In this document: positions 27,173 through 37,343 of the stretch, piece by piece
Layout: every line of letters starts with the position of its first letter
Position numbering within the stretch: the first letter of the stretch is position 1
Assembly (NCBI RefSeq): GCF_000585355.1
Contig: NZ_KK073873.1
Coordinates: 3,223,992-3,287,991 of the forward strand
Direction of reading: 5' to 3'
Origin: Xylanibacter oryzae DSM 17970
Lineage (GTDB): Bacteria; Bacteroidota; Bacteroidia; Bacteroidales; Bacteroidaceae
Length of the DNA: 64,000 nt
Made by a program: the position numbers and the translations under genes
The notes under the pieces: generated by a model
Seen by the model: only the letters and a program-made list of their open reading frames with translations
What the model was told of the DNA's origin: nothing
Database searches by the model: none

Positions 27173-28489
27173 TTAATTGTTCCTATTCAGTAAAGTTTTC
27201 ATTTTTGCTCCGTCCATTAAGTACTCAATGTGATGGATAGACTTGTTGACCATAGCCTGAGCCTCGTCATTCAGTTTTATTAGATAATCTGTTAGCGTTA
27301 TCGAACCGTTTCTCAACTGTATTGACGCTACATCTTTTATGTTAGAACGTATGTTTATAATCTTATCATCACTATTGGCCAACTCTCGGTTTTTAGCCTG
27401 ATCGACATTCAGATTATCTATTTGTCTATTCATGTCGATCTCGTAGATAGACTGTTGATTTCTAGTCATTTCCTTGTCAATAGATATTAACTTTCGTTGG
27501 TGTGTATTGCTGTATAATGCGTCAATATTCCATGTCATAGATACGCCTACGATTCCTGAATAGTGATTAGAATAATCCATCATATTCAGACCTGGGCGCC
27601 CATAATATCCGTTGGCAAAAAGTGATAATTTCGGCACGAATTCTGTATTGAGTTCTTTCAGTTTGCAATCCGCATTCTTGAGCTGTAAACCGAATATTTC
27701 ATAATCTGGGCGTGCCGAATAATTATGGTCAATGATATTTGCTGTACCGGGAAGTTCAAGCACTGCCGTAGAGTCGATAGGTTGCTGTACGAAAGAGGAT
27801 AGTGTGATATACTGTTGGCGTAGCGACATGCGATACTCCGTCTCCTGCTGATTTAGTTGGATAATATTTGCTTCTATTTCTTGCATATCAGTCTTTAGAG
27901 ATATCCCATTCTGGATGGCCGTTGAGACATCTTTCTTTCTTAATTCCAAATCAGTCCGTTTGAATTGAACCGCTTTGATTTGTTCCTTGGTAAGCAAGAT
28001 GTTCTCAAACAAATTGTCAATAGCATCTTCTACCTGCAGCATCTGAGATTTTACCTGATTAGTCCTCGTACTATAGTCTAAATTGTTGATTCTCTTCTTA
28101 ATAGAACCTGTACCTCCGTCGTAAATAAGTTGAGATACAGACAGTCCGCCTTGGTATTGCAGCTTTTTACCACCATCAATATTAATGCCGAATTTGTCTT
28201 CAATATCTTGCGGTATATTAATAGCCGAAATTTCAGATTGATAAGAACTCTTGACCGATGCAGATACATGTGTGAGCCATTCTGTGTCAATGGCTTTGGC
28301 CGACTCGCTGCCTTGTCTTTTTATTAAATCCAACCGATTGGCATAAGGGTATTTCTGATATGCCGAACTAATTAGTTCATCTAATGTGTAGTGCCTGCAT
28401 GCCTGAGAACAGGCGAACATGGGGTAAATGATCCCGGCGATTAATACAATCCATTTGCCGAAAATGATTTTTTCTTTTAACGCATTCAT
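27173..28489 (-). CDS. TolC-family outer-membrane channel of the EmrAB operon
   Basis: The 438-residue protein has a signal peptide (IVLIAGIIYPMFAC, possibly a lipoprotein with Cys about residue 27) and two long alpha-helical halves typical of outer-membrane efflux proteins. Conserved segments include SVSQLIYDGG and SLFANGYYGRPG near the strands. It is the first gene of the operon channel-adaptor-pump-ferredoxin and has its own promoter about 110 bases upstream. Confidence 0.87.
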   Translation of the reverse strand: MNALKEKIIFGKWIVLIAGIIYPMFACSQACRHYTLDELISSAYQKYPYANRLDLIKRQGSESAKAIDTEWLTHVSASVKSSYQSEISAINIPQDIEDKFGINIDGGKKLQYQGGLSVSQLIYDGGTGSIKKRINNLDYSTRTNQVKSQMLQVEDAIDNLFENILLTKEQIKAVQFKRTDLELRKKDVSTAIQNGISLKTDMQEIEANIIQLNQQETEYRMSLRQQYITLSSFVQQPIDSTAVLELPGTANIIDHNYSARPDYEIFGLQLKNADCKLKELNTEFVPKLSLFANGYYGRPGLNMMDYSNHYSGIVGVSMTWNIDALYSNTHQRKLISIDKEMTRNQQSIYEIDMNRQIDNLNVDQAKNRELANSDDKIINIRSNIKDVASIQLRNGSITLTDYLIKLNDEAQAMVNKSIHHIEYLMDGAKMKTLLNRNN

Positions 28490-28602
28490 AACTTTTGTTT
28501 CTATAATAACACTTCTATAACTATTTTTTTTATCCTTTTTTTATTCTGTTTTGCATCAGTCAAAGATCGTAGACCCTCTCAGTTTCGATTGATTTGACGA
28601 TG

Positions 28603-28633
28603 CAAAGGTATATGTCAAACAATTACTATACAA
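28603..28633 (-). promoter_or_regulatory. Promoter of the EmrAB efflux operon
   Basis: Read on the minus strand: -33 TTG (28633-28631), 20 bases, then -7 TACCTTTG (28610-28603). The predicted transcript has a 5' leader of about 105 bases. Confidence 0.75.
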
Positions 28634-28639
28634 TACTTT

Positions 28640-28670
28640 ATCGGTGAACCTATACGATAACATCGGTGAA
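28640..28670. promoter_or_regulatory. Direct repeats just upstream of the efflux promoter
   Basis: ATCGGTGAA occurs at 28640-28648 and 28662-28670, exactly 22 bp apart, immediately upstream of the -33 element. Two helical turns of spacing at this position is typical of an activator binding site. Confidence 0.5.
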
Positions 28671-28778
28671 ACGAATATTTTTGCATCCCATTTATTAAAG
28701 CCAACATTGCTGCATCAAATATTCTTCTATGAAATGTACTCATTTATCAATCTCCTCATTAATGTTGTACTATATTGT

Positions 28779-28794
28779 TCAACAATTTTGTTGA
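28779..28794. promoter_or_regulatory. Putative TetR operator, copy 1
   Basis: TCAACAATTTTGTTGA, with 7-bp inverted arms and a 2-bp centre, lies between the tetR-like stop and the efflux promoter. It is the same 16-mer as copy 2 in opposite orientation. Confidence 0.65.
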
Positions 28795-28818
28795 TTTTGG
28801 GGCAAAAAAAAGTTATAC

Positions 28819-29421
28819 CTATTTGGTTATAACTTGTTCTATCATTTTGGGCAAATTCTTTTTCAGAACGTTGCGGTAACTTTCCCATTTCTCTTCATCC
28901 CATCTGAAAATCATCATATACAGTGGTCCGGCTATGAAAGGGAACATGCAAAGGCTAGAAACTGTAATGACGAACTCCTCTGAATCTTTAGTTGTTATTT
29001 CTCCATTTTCGTATGCCTCTTTTACTTGTTTCCTAAAGTTAGTACTACGTTTGTTATTCACAATCTTCTTAAAGAAATCGGGATCTTTTGACGCCTCATG
29101 AAGACCAAAAATCAGCATGTTTGGGTTGTTGTAAGCAAAATCCACCTCAGTGGCAATATAGTTTCTTACCTTTTCCTTAAACGAGATGTCAGAGTTAAGA
29201 TTCTCCTTAAAGGTCTTGATAAATTGCGAGATAACAGATTTCATTGTTTCATGAGATAACATTTCTTTGTCTCTGAAATAATAATGTAGCATAGACCTGT
29301 TGATAGAGGCCATGTCAGCGATGTCTTGCATGCGTGCTCCCTGTAGGCCATCTCTCAAAAAGATCTCTTTGGCGGCGGCCAAAATTCTTTCTTCTGTATT
29401 GTTGTCTTTGCTTTTAGTCAT
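28819..29421 (-). CDS. TetR/AcrR-family repressor
   Basis: The 200-residue protein has an N-terminal helix-turn-helix (about residues 10-55, QDIADMASINRSMLHYYFRDKEML) and a helical ligand-binding C-terminal domain. It is encoded upstream of and in the same orientation as the EmrAB-type operon, and matching palindromes flank its gene. It most likely represses its own gene and perhaps the pump operon, with release by an exported compound. The ligand is unknown. Confidence 0.9.
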   Translation of the reverse strand: MTKSKDNNTEERILAAAKEIFLRDGLQGARMQDIADMASINRSMLHYYFRDKEMLSHETMKSVISQFIKTFKENLNSDISFKEKVRNYIATEVDFAYNNPNMLIFGLHEASKDPDFFKKIVNNKRSTNFRKQVKEAYENGEITTKDSEEFVITVSSLCMFPFIAGPLYMMIFRWDEEKWESYRNVLKKNLPKMIEQVITK

Positions 29422-29427
29422 AATTGT

Positions 29428-29443
29428 TCAACAAAATTGTTGA
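29428..29443. promoter_or_regulatory. Putative TetR operator, copy 2 (autoregulatory)
   Basis: TCAACAAAATTGTTGA lies between the -7 box and the ATG of the tetR-like gene, over the expected transcription start, so binding would block transcription. It is the exact reverse complement of copy 1. Confidence 0.7.
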
Positions 29444-29445
29444 TG

Positions 29446-29453
29446 CAAAGGTA
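29446..29453 (-). promoter_or_regulatory. Promoter -7 box of the tetR-like gene
   Basis: CAAAGGTA reads TACCTTTG on the minus strand, 24 bases upstream of the ATG and directly beside the operator palindrome. Confidence 0.7.
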
Positions 29454-29619
29454 TATATTTTTTTTTATTGTGTTTCTTTTTTCTATGTTTTTAACATAAA
29501 ACGCCTGCTTTTTTAATATTTCCAAGATTCTAGTTTTCAGTATTTTGTATTCTTGCTTTCTAAATATTAGATTGACTTTACAGTTCACTTAATATTAAAA
29601 CATGTATTGAATGACATTA

Positions 29620-29660
29620 TATAAAAACAATGAACTTGTGCATTCTTGCACAAGTTCATT
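29620..29660 (-). terminator. Terminator of the antiporter/LolD/CvfB operon
   Basis: A perfect 14-bp stem (AATGAACTTGTGCA and its complement) with loop TTCT is followed on the minus strand by GTTTTTATAT. It lies beyond the minisatellite, placing those repeats in the 3' untranslated region. Confidence 0.8.
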
Positions 29661-29671
29661 ATCATAAGTTT

Positions 29672-29779
29672 GTCACAAAAGTCACAAAAGTCACAAAAGT
29701 CACAAAAGTCACAAAAGTCACAAAAGTCACAAAAGTCACAAAAGTCACAAAAGTCACAAAAGTCACAAAAGTCACAAAA
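29672..29779. repeat. Minisatellite, 12 perfect copies of a 9-bp unit
   Basis: GTCACAAAA is repeated 12 times without a mismatch, followed by AAAAGTCTCAGGTCTCAAA, the core of the repeat family seen around pncB. Perfect tandem copies point to recent slippage. There are no spacers, so it is not a CRISPR array. Confidence 0.95.
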
Positions 29780-29809
29780 GTCTCAGGTCTCAAACTCTTA
29801 ATTTACACT

Positions 29810-30646
29810 TCACGCCAACTTAATGCCATTGCTTTCGATAGTAATCAGATGCTTTTTATACAGATCGCCAATTGCTCGCTTATAAGCTTTCTTGCTCACC
29901 TGAAAGCGCTTATATATTTCGTCTGCATCACTCTTGTCACCAAGGTTGCAACTGCCGCCATTATCCTTAAGATATTGTAGAAGTGTGTCGGCGAATTCTT
30001 CTGTCTGTCGTCTGCCGGTAGGTTGTAGAGTCGCATCTATTTTGTCATCATCGCGTACACAGGCGATATAACCCTTCATGCGGTCGCCTGTTGTGATATG
30101 CTTGAATATCTGATCTTCGTAGATCAAACCGGCAAAGGCATTATCAATGATGACTTTGAATCCTAAATCAGTCTTTTGCCAAATCAGCAGATCTACTTCA
30201 TCACCATTATTATAAGGTACTCTTTCTTTAGAAAGGAAATGTTCTACTTTGGCAGATGCCATCATGCGGTAACTCTCATCGTCAATTGTTACATAAACGA
30301 TATATTTGTTGCCAATCTCCATACGCATCTTTTGTTCACGGAAAGGACAGAATAAGTCTTTCATAAGTCCCCAGTTCAGAAATGCGCCATATTCATTTAC
30401 CCACGACACTTCAAGATAGGCGAAATCACCTACCTTAGCAAGTGGCTTCTGAGTTGTAGCTACAGGTCGCTCCTCATTATCTAGATATAAAAATACATTC
30501 AATTCATCACCGATTCTGCATCCTTCAGGTACATAACGTGTAGGCAATAATATTTCACCTTCTTCTCCGCCATCAAGGTACATGCCGAAATCTACTTCTT
30601 TCACCACCGTCATTCGGTTGTAGTCGCCTAACTTTAATTCTTCCAT
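29810..30646 (-). CDS. CvfB-like S1 RNA-binding protein
   Basis: The 278-residue protein matches the CvfB family. It has an N-terminal S1-like segment (LGDYNRMTVVKEVDFGMYLDGG), a second S1 repeat (VGDFAYLEVSWVNEYGAFLNWG), a third (VDLLIWQKTDLGFKVIIDNAFAGLIYED) and a C-terminal winged helix (about 210-278, KRFQVSKKAYKRAIGDLYKKHLI). CvfB-type proteins bind RNA and affect gene expression in several bacteria; the target here is unknown. It follows the LolD-like gene with one base between, so the two are co-transcribed. Confidence 0.88.
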   Translation of the reverse strand: MEELKLGDYNRMTVVKEVDFGMYLDGGEEGEILLPTRYVPEGCRIGDELNVFLYLDNEERPVATTQKPLAKVGDFAYLEVSWVNEYGAFLNWGLMKDLFCPFREQKMRMEIGNKYIVYVTIDDESYRMMASAKVEHFLSKERVPYNNGDEVDLLIWQKTDLGFKVIIDNAFAGLIYEDQIFKHITTGDRMKGYIACVRDDDKIDATLQPTGRRQTEEFADTLLQYLKDNGGSCNLGDKSDADEIYKRFQVSKKAYKRAIGDLYKKHLITIESNGIKLA

Positions 30647-30647
30647 A

Positions 30648-31400
30648 TTATTCCTCCTCTGTTTTTAACTCTCCATTATTTATAATTGCGTTGTCGGCAA
30701 CATTCGAATCTTTTTTTGAAGCTATTCCTGAATCTTCCACTATTGTCTCATTTTCCAGCAGTCCGTCTCTCATTTTTATAGTGCGGTCAGTGATATGAGC
30801 CAGATTCTCATCGTGTGTTACGATAACAAATGTCTGTCCAAACTTGTCGCGCAAGTCAAAAAATAGCTGGTGTAGTTCTTGTTTGTTTTTAGAGTCAAGG
30901 CTTCCTGACGGTTCGTCTGCCAGAATCACGGCCGGATTGTTTACAAGTGCCCTAGCTACAGCTACGCGCTGCTTCTCGCCACCTGAAAGTTCGTTAGGCT
31001 TGTGTTGTGCTCGCTCAGACAATCCCATAAAGTCAAGTAGTTCTAGTGCTCTTTTCTTTGCATCACCTGTAGACTTTCCTGCGATATATGCAGGTATCAT
31101 GATGTTTTCTATGGCAGTAAACTCAGGTAGAAGCTGATGAAACTGGAACACGAAACCGATATGCTGATTACGGAATTCAGACAGTTGCTTTGTACTTAGT
31201 TTACTGACATCAATATCGTCAATAACGATAGTACCACTGTCCGGTCTGTCTAATGTTCCGATAATTTGCAGGAGAGTAGTCTTGCCTGCACCGCTCGGTC
31301 CTACAATACTTACCACTTCACCTTTATCTATATGCAGGTCTATTCCTTTTAAGACCTGAAGAGGACCAAAACTCTTTTTTATTCCTTTAATATCTATCAT
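30648..31400 (-). CDS. lolD: ABC transporter ATP-binding protein, LolD/MacB type
   Basis: The 250-residue ATPase has Walker A GPSGAGKT (34-41), Q-loop, signature LSGGEKQR (138-145), Walker [10 protein letters not shown] (158-166) and the switch His in VTHDE. The subfamily features, including [13 protein letters not shown], match LolD, which powers release of lipoproteins from the inner membrane. No permease (LolC/E) is adjacent; in Bacteroidetes it is often encoded elsewhere. An acidic tail of about 30 residues extends the C-terminus. Confidence 0.85.
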   Translation of the reverse strand: MIDIKGIKKSFGPLQVLKGIDLHIDKGEVVSIVGPSGAGKTTLLQIIGTLDRPDSGTIVIDDIDVSKLSTKQLSEFRNQHIGFVFQFHQLLPEFTAIENIMIPAYIAGKSTGDAKKRALELLDFMGLSERAQHKPNELSGGEKQRVAVARALVNNPAVILADEPSGSLDSKNKQELHQLFFDLRDKFGQTFVIVTHDENLAHITDRTIKMRDGLLENETIVEDSGIASKKDSNVADNAIINNGELKTEEE

Positions 31401-31405
31401 AATTG

Positions 31406-33535
31406 TTATATTTTAGCATTCAACTTTTTCTTAAACCACTTATGAATATATTTATATGCATTCTGTTCTAGTGGTTGCTGCATAACAGAGAATGTCATAA
31501 TATTCTGTGGCGCGCCATATTGGTCGGGGAATATCACCATGAGACTATTACTTCTGAAGAATCTGTTCAACTGTTCCGGCAGGCCATCGAATGATGGTTG
31601 ATATGATATCGTGCCCTTTCTTGCGGTAATAACAACGAAGAGATGGTCTTCATTCACGTTGATAGCCAACTTGGGCAGATCTTCCCAATTCTCAAAAGCT
31701 ACATAATCGGCCCTTACGCTATTATGCCGGTTTAATATGTACTCATTTATAAGAGAAAGAGTATCACGACTGCCGTGGAATTGTATCCTGCAATTCAGGT
31801 TGCCCGCCATCCTGCTGAGGCGTTCCAGCCATCTGTAGAATCCGGGTTCGAATTCCGCTTTCTTCGGCACAGCCACCTGTATACGTCTAAGGGTATTGAT
31901 AGGTTGGATGCATCTCACCGCTATAATCTGTCGCGATATTTCGTTGTACAGATTCTGAGTGATACTGCCCCAGGCCCTCTTAGATGAACCATCTTCATCG
32001 TGCATACCTATTATTATCTCTGAAGCTGAATATTCTTTGAAAGCATGCGATATGCCATTGCTTATATTTGTTGCTATCCGGCTCTGTACAATCATCCTGA
32101 CATTGGCGGCATTGGCTGTCATCTCCATGTGCTCAAGCATCTTTTTGCCTTTCTCCTGATTGTAGGATATGTTAAGGTCATCGAGCACTACATTAAGACC
32201 TATAATACCCCTGTTCAACTTGGAATTGCGCATCATTATGCCCAATTTTACCAGTTCCTCGGCCGTCTCATAATGTGCTACCGGTATGATGATTTTCTCA
32301 TCATCACCTATTTTCTCTTCTGTGCGTTTATTCTTTTTAGTCAATGCTATCTTCTTAGCAGCGCGTTCGGTTGTGAACGAACTGAATATACATGTAACGA
32401 GTATCAGTATGATGGTACCGTTAAGTACATCATCATCAAGGAGCCTCTGTCCGCCGGGAAGTATGATATTGTATCCTACAAGCACTGCGGCAAGTGTCGC
32501 ACCGGCCTGTGCGTTACTCAGACCGTATATCAATTCACGCTCCACACTCTTCATTCTGAATATCTTCTGTGTAGCGAAAGACGCAAGCCACTTGCTTGAG
32601 AGAGCTACAGCAATCATGACACATGCCACTTTGATAGTTCCCAGACCACTGAAAATGATATTCACATTGACCAGCATACCTACACCGATAAGGAAATAAG
32701 GAATGAAGAGAGCATTGCCGACAAACTCTACGTGATTCATCAACGGCGATATATTAGGAACATACCTGTTCAGGACAAGTCCGGTAAGGAAGGCACCTAG
32801 TAATCCCTCCATGCCTATAATCTCCATCAGTCCCGCGCCAAGGAAAGTCATGGCAAGAACGAAAATGAACTGAGTGACATTCTCATCATATCTCTGAAAG
32901 AAATGTCTCGCTATCCTCGGGAAAAAATATATGATGATAAAAAAGACAAGACTAATCTTGAATATCAACAAGAACCAGAACATGCCGGTAATATTACCCT
33001 TGAAAATTCCACCCACAATAGCCAGAACAAGCAATGTCAACGTATCTGTTATGGCCGTAGCTCCTACCGCAATAGTGACACTCTTATGCTGAGAAAGTCC
33101 GTATCTCAGAACAATAGGATAAGCGATAAGCGTATGCGAAGCATACATACTAGCCAATAGTACAGACGTCAGAACACCATACTTCAATAGCGATGTGTTG
33201 AGCGTAAAACCGATAATCATTGGTATCGCAAAAGCCAGAATGCCATGCGTCGACGTCCTGATACGGTTCTTTCTGAAATCACTCATGTTCATCTCAAGAC
33301 CGGCCAGGAACACTATATAATAAAGTCCCACCTTGCCAAATAGTTCGAAAGAACTATCGTGTGCCAGGATGTTAAAACCGTGCGGACCTACGATTACTCC
33401 TGCCAGTATCATACCGATGAGATGAGGTATGCGCAATTTCCCCATCAGGATAGGTGCAAACAAAATGATGCACAGGACAATAAAAAATATCCATGTAGGG
33501 TCTGTAATCGGGAAATAATGCGGAAGGTTTTGCAT
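31406..33535 (-). CDS. CPA2-family cation:proton antiporter with C-terminal stress-protein-like region
   Basis: The 709-residue protein has an N-terminal transport domain (about 1-395) with a dozen or so hydrophobic segments and the family blocks [20 protein letters not shown] and [19 protein letters not shown] soluble C-terminal region (about 410-709) resembles one or two universal-stress-protein domains ([34 protein letters not shown]). It probably exchanges Na+ or K+ for protons at the inner membrane, with nucleotide or stress sensing by the tail. It is the first gene of the minus-strand operon. Confidence 0.85.
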   Translation of the reverse strand: MQNLPHYFPITDPTWIFFIVLCIILFAPILMGKLRIPHLIGMILAGVIVGPHGFNILAHDSSFELFGKVGLYYIVFLAGLEMNMSDFRKNRIRTSTHGILAFAIPMIIGFTLNTSLLKYGVLTSVLLASMYASHTLIAYPIVLRYGLSQHKSVTIAVGATAITDTLTLLVLAIVGGIFKGNITGMFWFLLIFKISLVFFIIIYFFPRIARHFFQRYDENVTQFIFVLAMTFLGAGLMEIIGMEGLLGAFLTGLVLNRYVPNISPLMNHVEFVGNALFIPYFLIGVGMLVNVNIIFSGLGTIKVACVMIAVALSSKWLASFATQKIFRMKSVERELIYGLSNAQAGATLAAVLVGYNIILPGGQRLLDDDVLNGTIILILVTCIFSSFTTERAAKKIALTKKNKRTEEKIGDDEKIIIPVAHYETAEELVKLGIMMRNSKLNRGIIGLNVVLDDLNISYNQEKGKKMLEHMEMTANAANVRMIVQSRIATNISNGISHAFKEYSASEIIIGMHDEDGSSKRAWGSITQNLYNEISRQIIAVRCIQPINTLRRIQVAVPKKAEFEPGFYRWLERLSRMAGNLNCRIQFHGSRDTLSLINEYILNRHNSVRADYVAFENWEDLPKLAINVNEDHLFVVITARKGTISYQPSFDGLPEQLNRFFRSNSLMVIFPDQYGAPQNIMTFSVMQQPLEQNAYKYIHKWFKKKLNAKI

Positions 33536-33615
33536 AAAAGTTGCACAATTTATAAATGATGGTACAAAGGTGCAAAAAAAATATCACTTTTGCATGATAT
33601 TATTACGAAAAGTTG

Positions 33616-33623
33616 TATTTTTG
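33616..33623 (+). promoter_or_regulatory. Promoter -7 box of asd
   Basis: TATTTTTG lies 35 bases before the ATG at 33659. Confidence 0.6.
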
Positions 33624-33658
33624 CAGCCGAAATTATTTTAATTTTTAAACATATTAAT

Positions 33659-34669
33659 ATGAGAGTAGCAATTGTTGGAGCAAGTGGCGCAGTAGGACAA
33701 GAGTTCCTTCGCGTTCTAGCTGAGAGAAATTTCCCTATGGATGATTTAGTTCTTTTTGGTTCTGAGCGTAGCGCAGGACGAAAATATAGCTTTAAGGGAA
33801 AAGACTACGAAGTCAAACTTTTGCAGCATAATGACGATTTCAAGGGTATAGACGTTGCGTTTGTATCTGCTGGTGGAGGCACTTCTAAGGATTATGCTGA
33901 AACCATCACTAAATACGGAGCTGTTATGATAGACAACTCAAGTGCTTTTCGTATGGAGAATGATGTGCCATTGGTAGTGCCTGAGGTAAATGCCGAAGAT
34001 GCCTTGAATCGTCCGCGTGGTATTATTGCCAATCCTAATTGTACTACAATCATGATGGTAGTGGTATTGCAACCATTAGAGAAACTAAGTCATATCAAGC
34101 GCATACATATCGCAAGTTATCAGAGTGCCAGTGGTGCAGGTGCGGCAGCTATGGCTGAACTGCAGCAGCAATATGAAGAGATTGTAGACAATAAACCTGT
34201 AACTGTGAAGAAATTTCCTCATCAGTTGGCTTACAACGTAATCCCTCAGATAGATGTCTTTACAGATAATGGTTACACGAAAGAAGAGATGAAAATGTTT
34301 AATGAGACACGTAAGATCATGCACAGTGATGTGAAATGCTCTGCTATGTGTGTGCGTGTATCTTCACTCCGTGCTCATTCTGAGAGCGTATGGATAGAGA
34401 CTGAACGTCCTATCAGCGTAGAAGAAGCACAGAAAGCAATCGCTTCGGCTCAAGGTGTGACATTAGAAGACGATCCTAAGAATCTTGTATATCCTATGCC
34501 TCTGGATACAGCCGGTAAAGATGATGTATATGTTGGTCGTGTAAGAAAAGACCTTGCAGACGAAAACGGACTCACTTTCTGGTTGAGTGGCGATCAGATA
34601 CGTAAGGGCGCTGCTCTCAATGCAGTGCAGATAGCCGAATACCTCATCAAGGTTGGTAATATCAAATAG
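33659..34669 (+). CDS. asd: Aspartate-semialdehyde dehydrogenase
   Basis: This enzyme reduces aspartyl phosphate to aspartate semialdehyde with NADPH, at the branch point to lysine, diaminopimelate, threonine and methionine. The 336-residue protein begins [13 protein letters not shown], the nucleotide-binding loop. The catalytic Cys128 is in NPNCTT, the [12 protein letters not shown] block follows, and the substrate-binding [10 protein letters not shown] motif lies near residue 230. A longer frame upstream overlaps the promoter, so this ATG is chosen. The gene is monocistronic, divergent from the antiporter operon and followed by a terminator. Confidence 0.96.
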   Translation: MRVAIVGASGAVGQEFLRVLAERNFPMDDLVLFGSERSAGRKYSFKGKDYEVKLLQHNDDFKGIDVAFVSAGGGTSKDYAETITKYGAVMIDNSSAFRMENDVPLVVPEVNAEDALNRPRGIIANPNCTTIMMVVVLQPLEKLSHIKRIHIASYQSASGAGAAAMAELQQQYEEIVDNKPVTVKKFPHQLAYNVIPQIDVFTDNGYTKEEMKMFNETRKIMHSDVKCSAMCVRVSSLRAHSESVWIETERPISVEEAQKAIASAQGVTLEDDPKNLVYPMPLDTAGKDDVYVGRVRKDLADENGLTFWLSGDQIRKGAALNAVQIAEYLIKVGNIK

Positions 34670-34695
34670 TCAATATTATTCCGAAACATATAAGG

Positions 34696-34726
34696 TCCTC
34701 TCTTTACGGAGAGGATTTTTTGTTTT
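34696..34726 (+). terminator. Terminator after asd
   Basis: TCCTCTC pairs with GAGAGGA around TTTACG and is followed by a T run. Confidence 0.85.
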
Positions 34727-34783
34727 ATCATTATTCCATGTTTTTTTATCATTTATCAAAAGCATAAACTGAAGTCTTTTTAT

Positions 34784-34791
34784 TAACTTTG
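34784..34791 (+). promoter_or_regulatory. Promoter -7 box of the GH2 gene
   Basis: TAACTTTG lies 31 bases before the ATG at 34822. Confidence 0.6.
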
Positions 34792-34821
34792 CCGCACATA
34801 TAACTATTAACAAATTAAATA

Positions 34822-37239
34822 ATGAAAAAGACATTCCTCATTATCATTACCATATTATCAGCATTACCAATGTTGGCGGGTGGTCCCAGAGAAGAAAAAA
34901 ATATAGATTTCGGTTGGAAATTTCATTTGGGTGATATCCCTGATGCCGCATTGTCATCCTATGATGATACAGACTGGCGTACTGTGGATCTTCCACACGA
35001 CTTCCAGATAGAGCAGCCCTGGGTTGCTCCTGATAAGAATGAAAAAGCTGGATCAGACGCAGCCAATAATACACGCAGCCGACTCAGCGGTCGTGGATTC
35101 AAAGAGATGGGCATCGGTTGGTACCGTTACTCTTTTACCCCGGATAATACAATGAAAGGCAAACGTGTGCTTATAGATTTCGAAGGTATTATGTTGGTAG
35201 GTGATGTCTATCTTAATGGTGAGAGGGTAGGCGGAACAGATTACGGATATGTGGGCTTTGATGTCGATATAACCGATAAATTGAAATACGGACAGAAGAA
35301 TGTTATAGCAGTAAAGGCAGATACACGTAATCCGGAGAATTCCCGTTGGTATACAGGTGGCGGATTGTTCCGCGATGTACATATGATTATTACAGACCCT
35401 CAACTGTATTTTACACGCAACAGTCTTTGTATCACCACACCGGTAGCAACAAGTACTGAGGCTGTAGTGAAGATTCAGGCAGAAATGGCATTTAATATTT
35501 CTAAAAGTCAGCCGCTTAATGTTGAGGTTAAGATAAAGGATGCCACAGGAAAGATCGTAGCAGACAGAACTACGAAAGTATCTTTCAGTCGTGCGCAGAA
35601 AGTGTGCGAACATCCATTGGATTCTATAGTACTGACCAATCCCAATCTTTGGAGTTGTGAATCGCCATACCTATATAATGCAGAAGTGACGTTATTCCGT
35701 CCGGACGGAACAGTGGCCGACTGTATCAATGAAAATTTTGGCGCTAGAACAATTGAATATTCACCATCGTTTGGTTTCAAACTCAATGGTAAGAAAGTTT
35801 TGTTGAAGGGTATCGCCAATCATCATACCCTGGGTGCTCTTGGCGCTGCAGCATATCCAAGAGCAATAGAAAAACGCCTGCAACTGTTAAAGTCTTTCGG
35901 CTTTAATCATATACGTACCTCTCATAATCCTTATAGCAAAGAATTACTGAACCTTTGTGATAAATACGGAATATTGGTAGTAGACGAACTCTACGACAAA
36001 TGGCTGACACAGTTTGCCGGGGGCCGCGAAGAGTGGACAAACCTTTGGCAGATAGACGTACCTGAATTTATAAAGCGCGACCGCAATCATCCTTCGGTAG
36101 TGATGTGGAGCCTTGGCAATGAACTGCAGACCTATTGGGATTTGCCATATGCTGATTGGGGCGTAACTCCATATCGTATGCAGCGCGAATTACTACACAG
36201 ATACGACACCACACGTCCTATCACAGTAGCGATGCATCCACGTGGTCGCAGTCATACGGCTTTAGGCGATTCTTTGCCGGCACCGTTGGCACTACAAACA
36301 GATGTAGCAGCTTACAACTACCGTTATATGTATTTCCCGGGAGACGGTCGCCGTTTCCCCAAAATGATCTTCTATCAGAGCGAAGCAAATGCAGCAATGA
36401 TGGGACCAAACTTCTTTGAGATGAATCTTGATAAGGTAGTAGGACTGGCCTATTGGGGGATGATCGATTATTTGGGTGAGAGTCAGGGATGGCCGGCTAA
36501 GGGTTGGTCGCAAGGTGCTTTTGATATTTCTCTTGAACCCAAACCTATGGCCTATCTCCTGAAGAGCATGTTCCTGGACAAACCTACTGTTCATATCGGT
36601 GTGATAGAAGATGGAAACTCTAACCTGATGTGGAACGATGTACAGGTAGGTACAACACGCATGTCTGAGAGTTGGAACCGAAAGGCGGGCAGTACCGTAA
36701 GTCTTTATACATATACTAATGCCGATGAAGTAGAACTATTCTTAAACGGTAAAAGTCTTGGTAAAAAGAAAAATGAGATTGCTAATCCGAAACAAAGAGA
36801 TAAAATTCGTTGGGATAACATACCATACGCACCTGGCCGACTGGAGGCTGTGGCAATAAAGGATGGTAAAATCGTAGCCAGGCATGAGATAGAGACGACA
36901 GGTAAGGCCGTTGCACTTCAAGTAATACCGGATAATAATAATTGGAAGGCTGATGGTATGGATCTTCAGCACGTACGTATATATGCTGTAGACAGTAAGG
37001 GTAGGAGAGTCTATGATGCCCAAGATCAGCTGAATTTCAGTATAGATGGCGATGCCCGCATAGTAGCTGTAAGCAATGGAGACATCGCTTCGGATGAATC
37101 AATGGTAGGCAATAGCCGTCGTCTGTACAATGGATCTGCTTTGGTCATAATACGAGCAGGCCGAAAAGCGGGTAAAGTAAAATTGACAACCGTTTCTGAC
37201 AAATACCGTACAGTTGAGAGTAAATTTGCAACGAAATAA
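34822..37239 (+). CDS. Secreted glycoside hydrolase family 2 enzyme (beta-galactosidase-like)
   Basis: The 805-residue protein has a signal peptide (cleavage near MLAGG) and the GH2 layout: a sugar-binding jelly roll (about 25-190), an Ig-like domain (about 200-310) and the TIM barrel (about 315-610). The general acid/base is Glu434 (WSLGNEL) and the nucleophile is Glu521 (FYQSEANA). C-terminal modules follow: a DUF4982-like domain (YTNADEVELFLNGKSLGKK) and a final Ig-like domain. It probably releases terminal beta-galactose or a related sugar from glycans. There is no SusC/D pair nearby, so it is not in a typical polysaccharide locus. Confidence 0.88.
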   Translation: MKKTFLIIITILSALPMLAGGPREEKNIDFGWKFHLGDIPDAALSSYDDTDWRTVDLPHDFQIEQPWVAPDKNEKAGSDAANNTRSRLSGRGFKEMGIGWYRYSFTPDNTMKGKRVLIDFEGIMLVGDVYLNGERVGGTDYGYVGFDVDITDKLKYGQKNVIAVKADTRNPENSRWYTGGGLFRDVHMIITDPQLYFTRNSLCITTPVATSTEAVVKIQAEMAFNISKSQPLNVEVKIKDATGKIVADRTTKVSFSRAQKVCEHPLDSIVLTNPNLWSCESPYLYNAEVTLFRPDGTVADCINENFGARTIEYSPSFGFKLNGKKVLLKGIANHHTLGALGAAAYPRAIEKRLQLLKSFGFNHIRTSHNPYSKELLNLCDKYGILVVDELYDKWLTQFAGGREEWTNLWQIDVPEFIKRDRNHPSVVMWSLGNELQTYWDLPYADWGVTPYRMQRELLHRYDTTRPITVAMHPRGRSHTALGDSLPAPLALQTDVAAYNYRYMYFPGDGRRFPKMIFYQSEANAAMMGPNFFEMNLDKVVGLAYWGMIDYLGESQGWPAKGWSQGAFDISLEPKPMAYLLKSMFLDKPTVHIGVIEDGNSNLMWNDVQVGTTRMSESWNRKAGSTVSLYTYTNADEVELFLNGKSLGKKKNEIANPKQRDKIRWDNIPYAPGRLEAVAIKDGKIVARHEIETTGKAVALQVIPDNNNWKADGMDLQHVRIYAVDSKGRRVYDAQDQLNFSIDGDARIVAVSNGDIASDESMVGNSRRLYNGSALVIIRAGRKAGKVKLTTVSDKYRTVESKFATK

Positions 37240-37288
37240 AAAATATACGTATTTACTTAATTACTGTTCTTTTCTTCAAATAAAATAT

Positions 37289-37296
37289 TATCTTTG
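37289..37296 (+). promoter_or_regulatory. Promoter -7 box of the GSCFA gene
   Basis: TATCTTTG lies about 48 bases before the ATG at 37344. Confidence 0.6.
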
Positions 37297-37343
37297 CAAG
37301 GTAAATAGAACTACTATGAAGAAGTTCATAATCAGTAAATGAT

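Noticed and set aside
29672..29779. CRISPR array
   Set aside because: The repeats are contiguous 9-mers without spacers, and no cas genes are present.
29630..29980. Plus-strand frame with a (VTK)12 repeat
   Set aside because: It is a translation of the 9-bp minisatellite and then runs antisense through the CvfB-like gene; it has no start signals.
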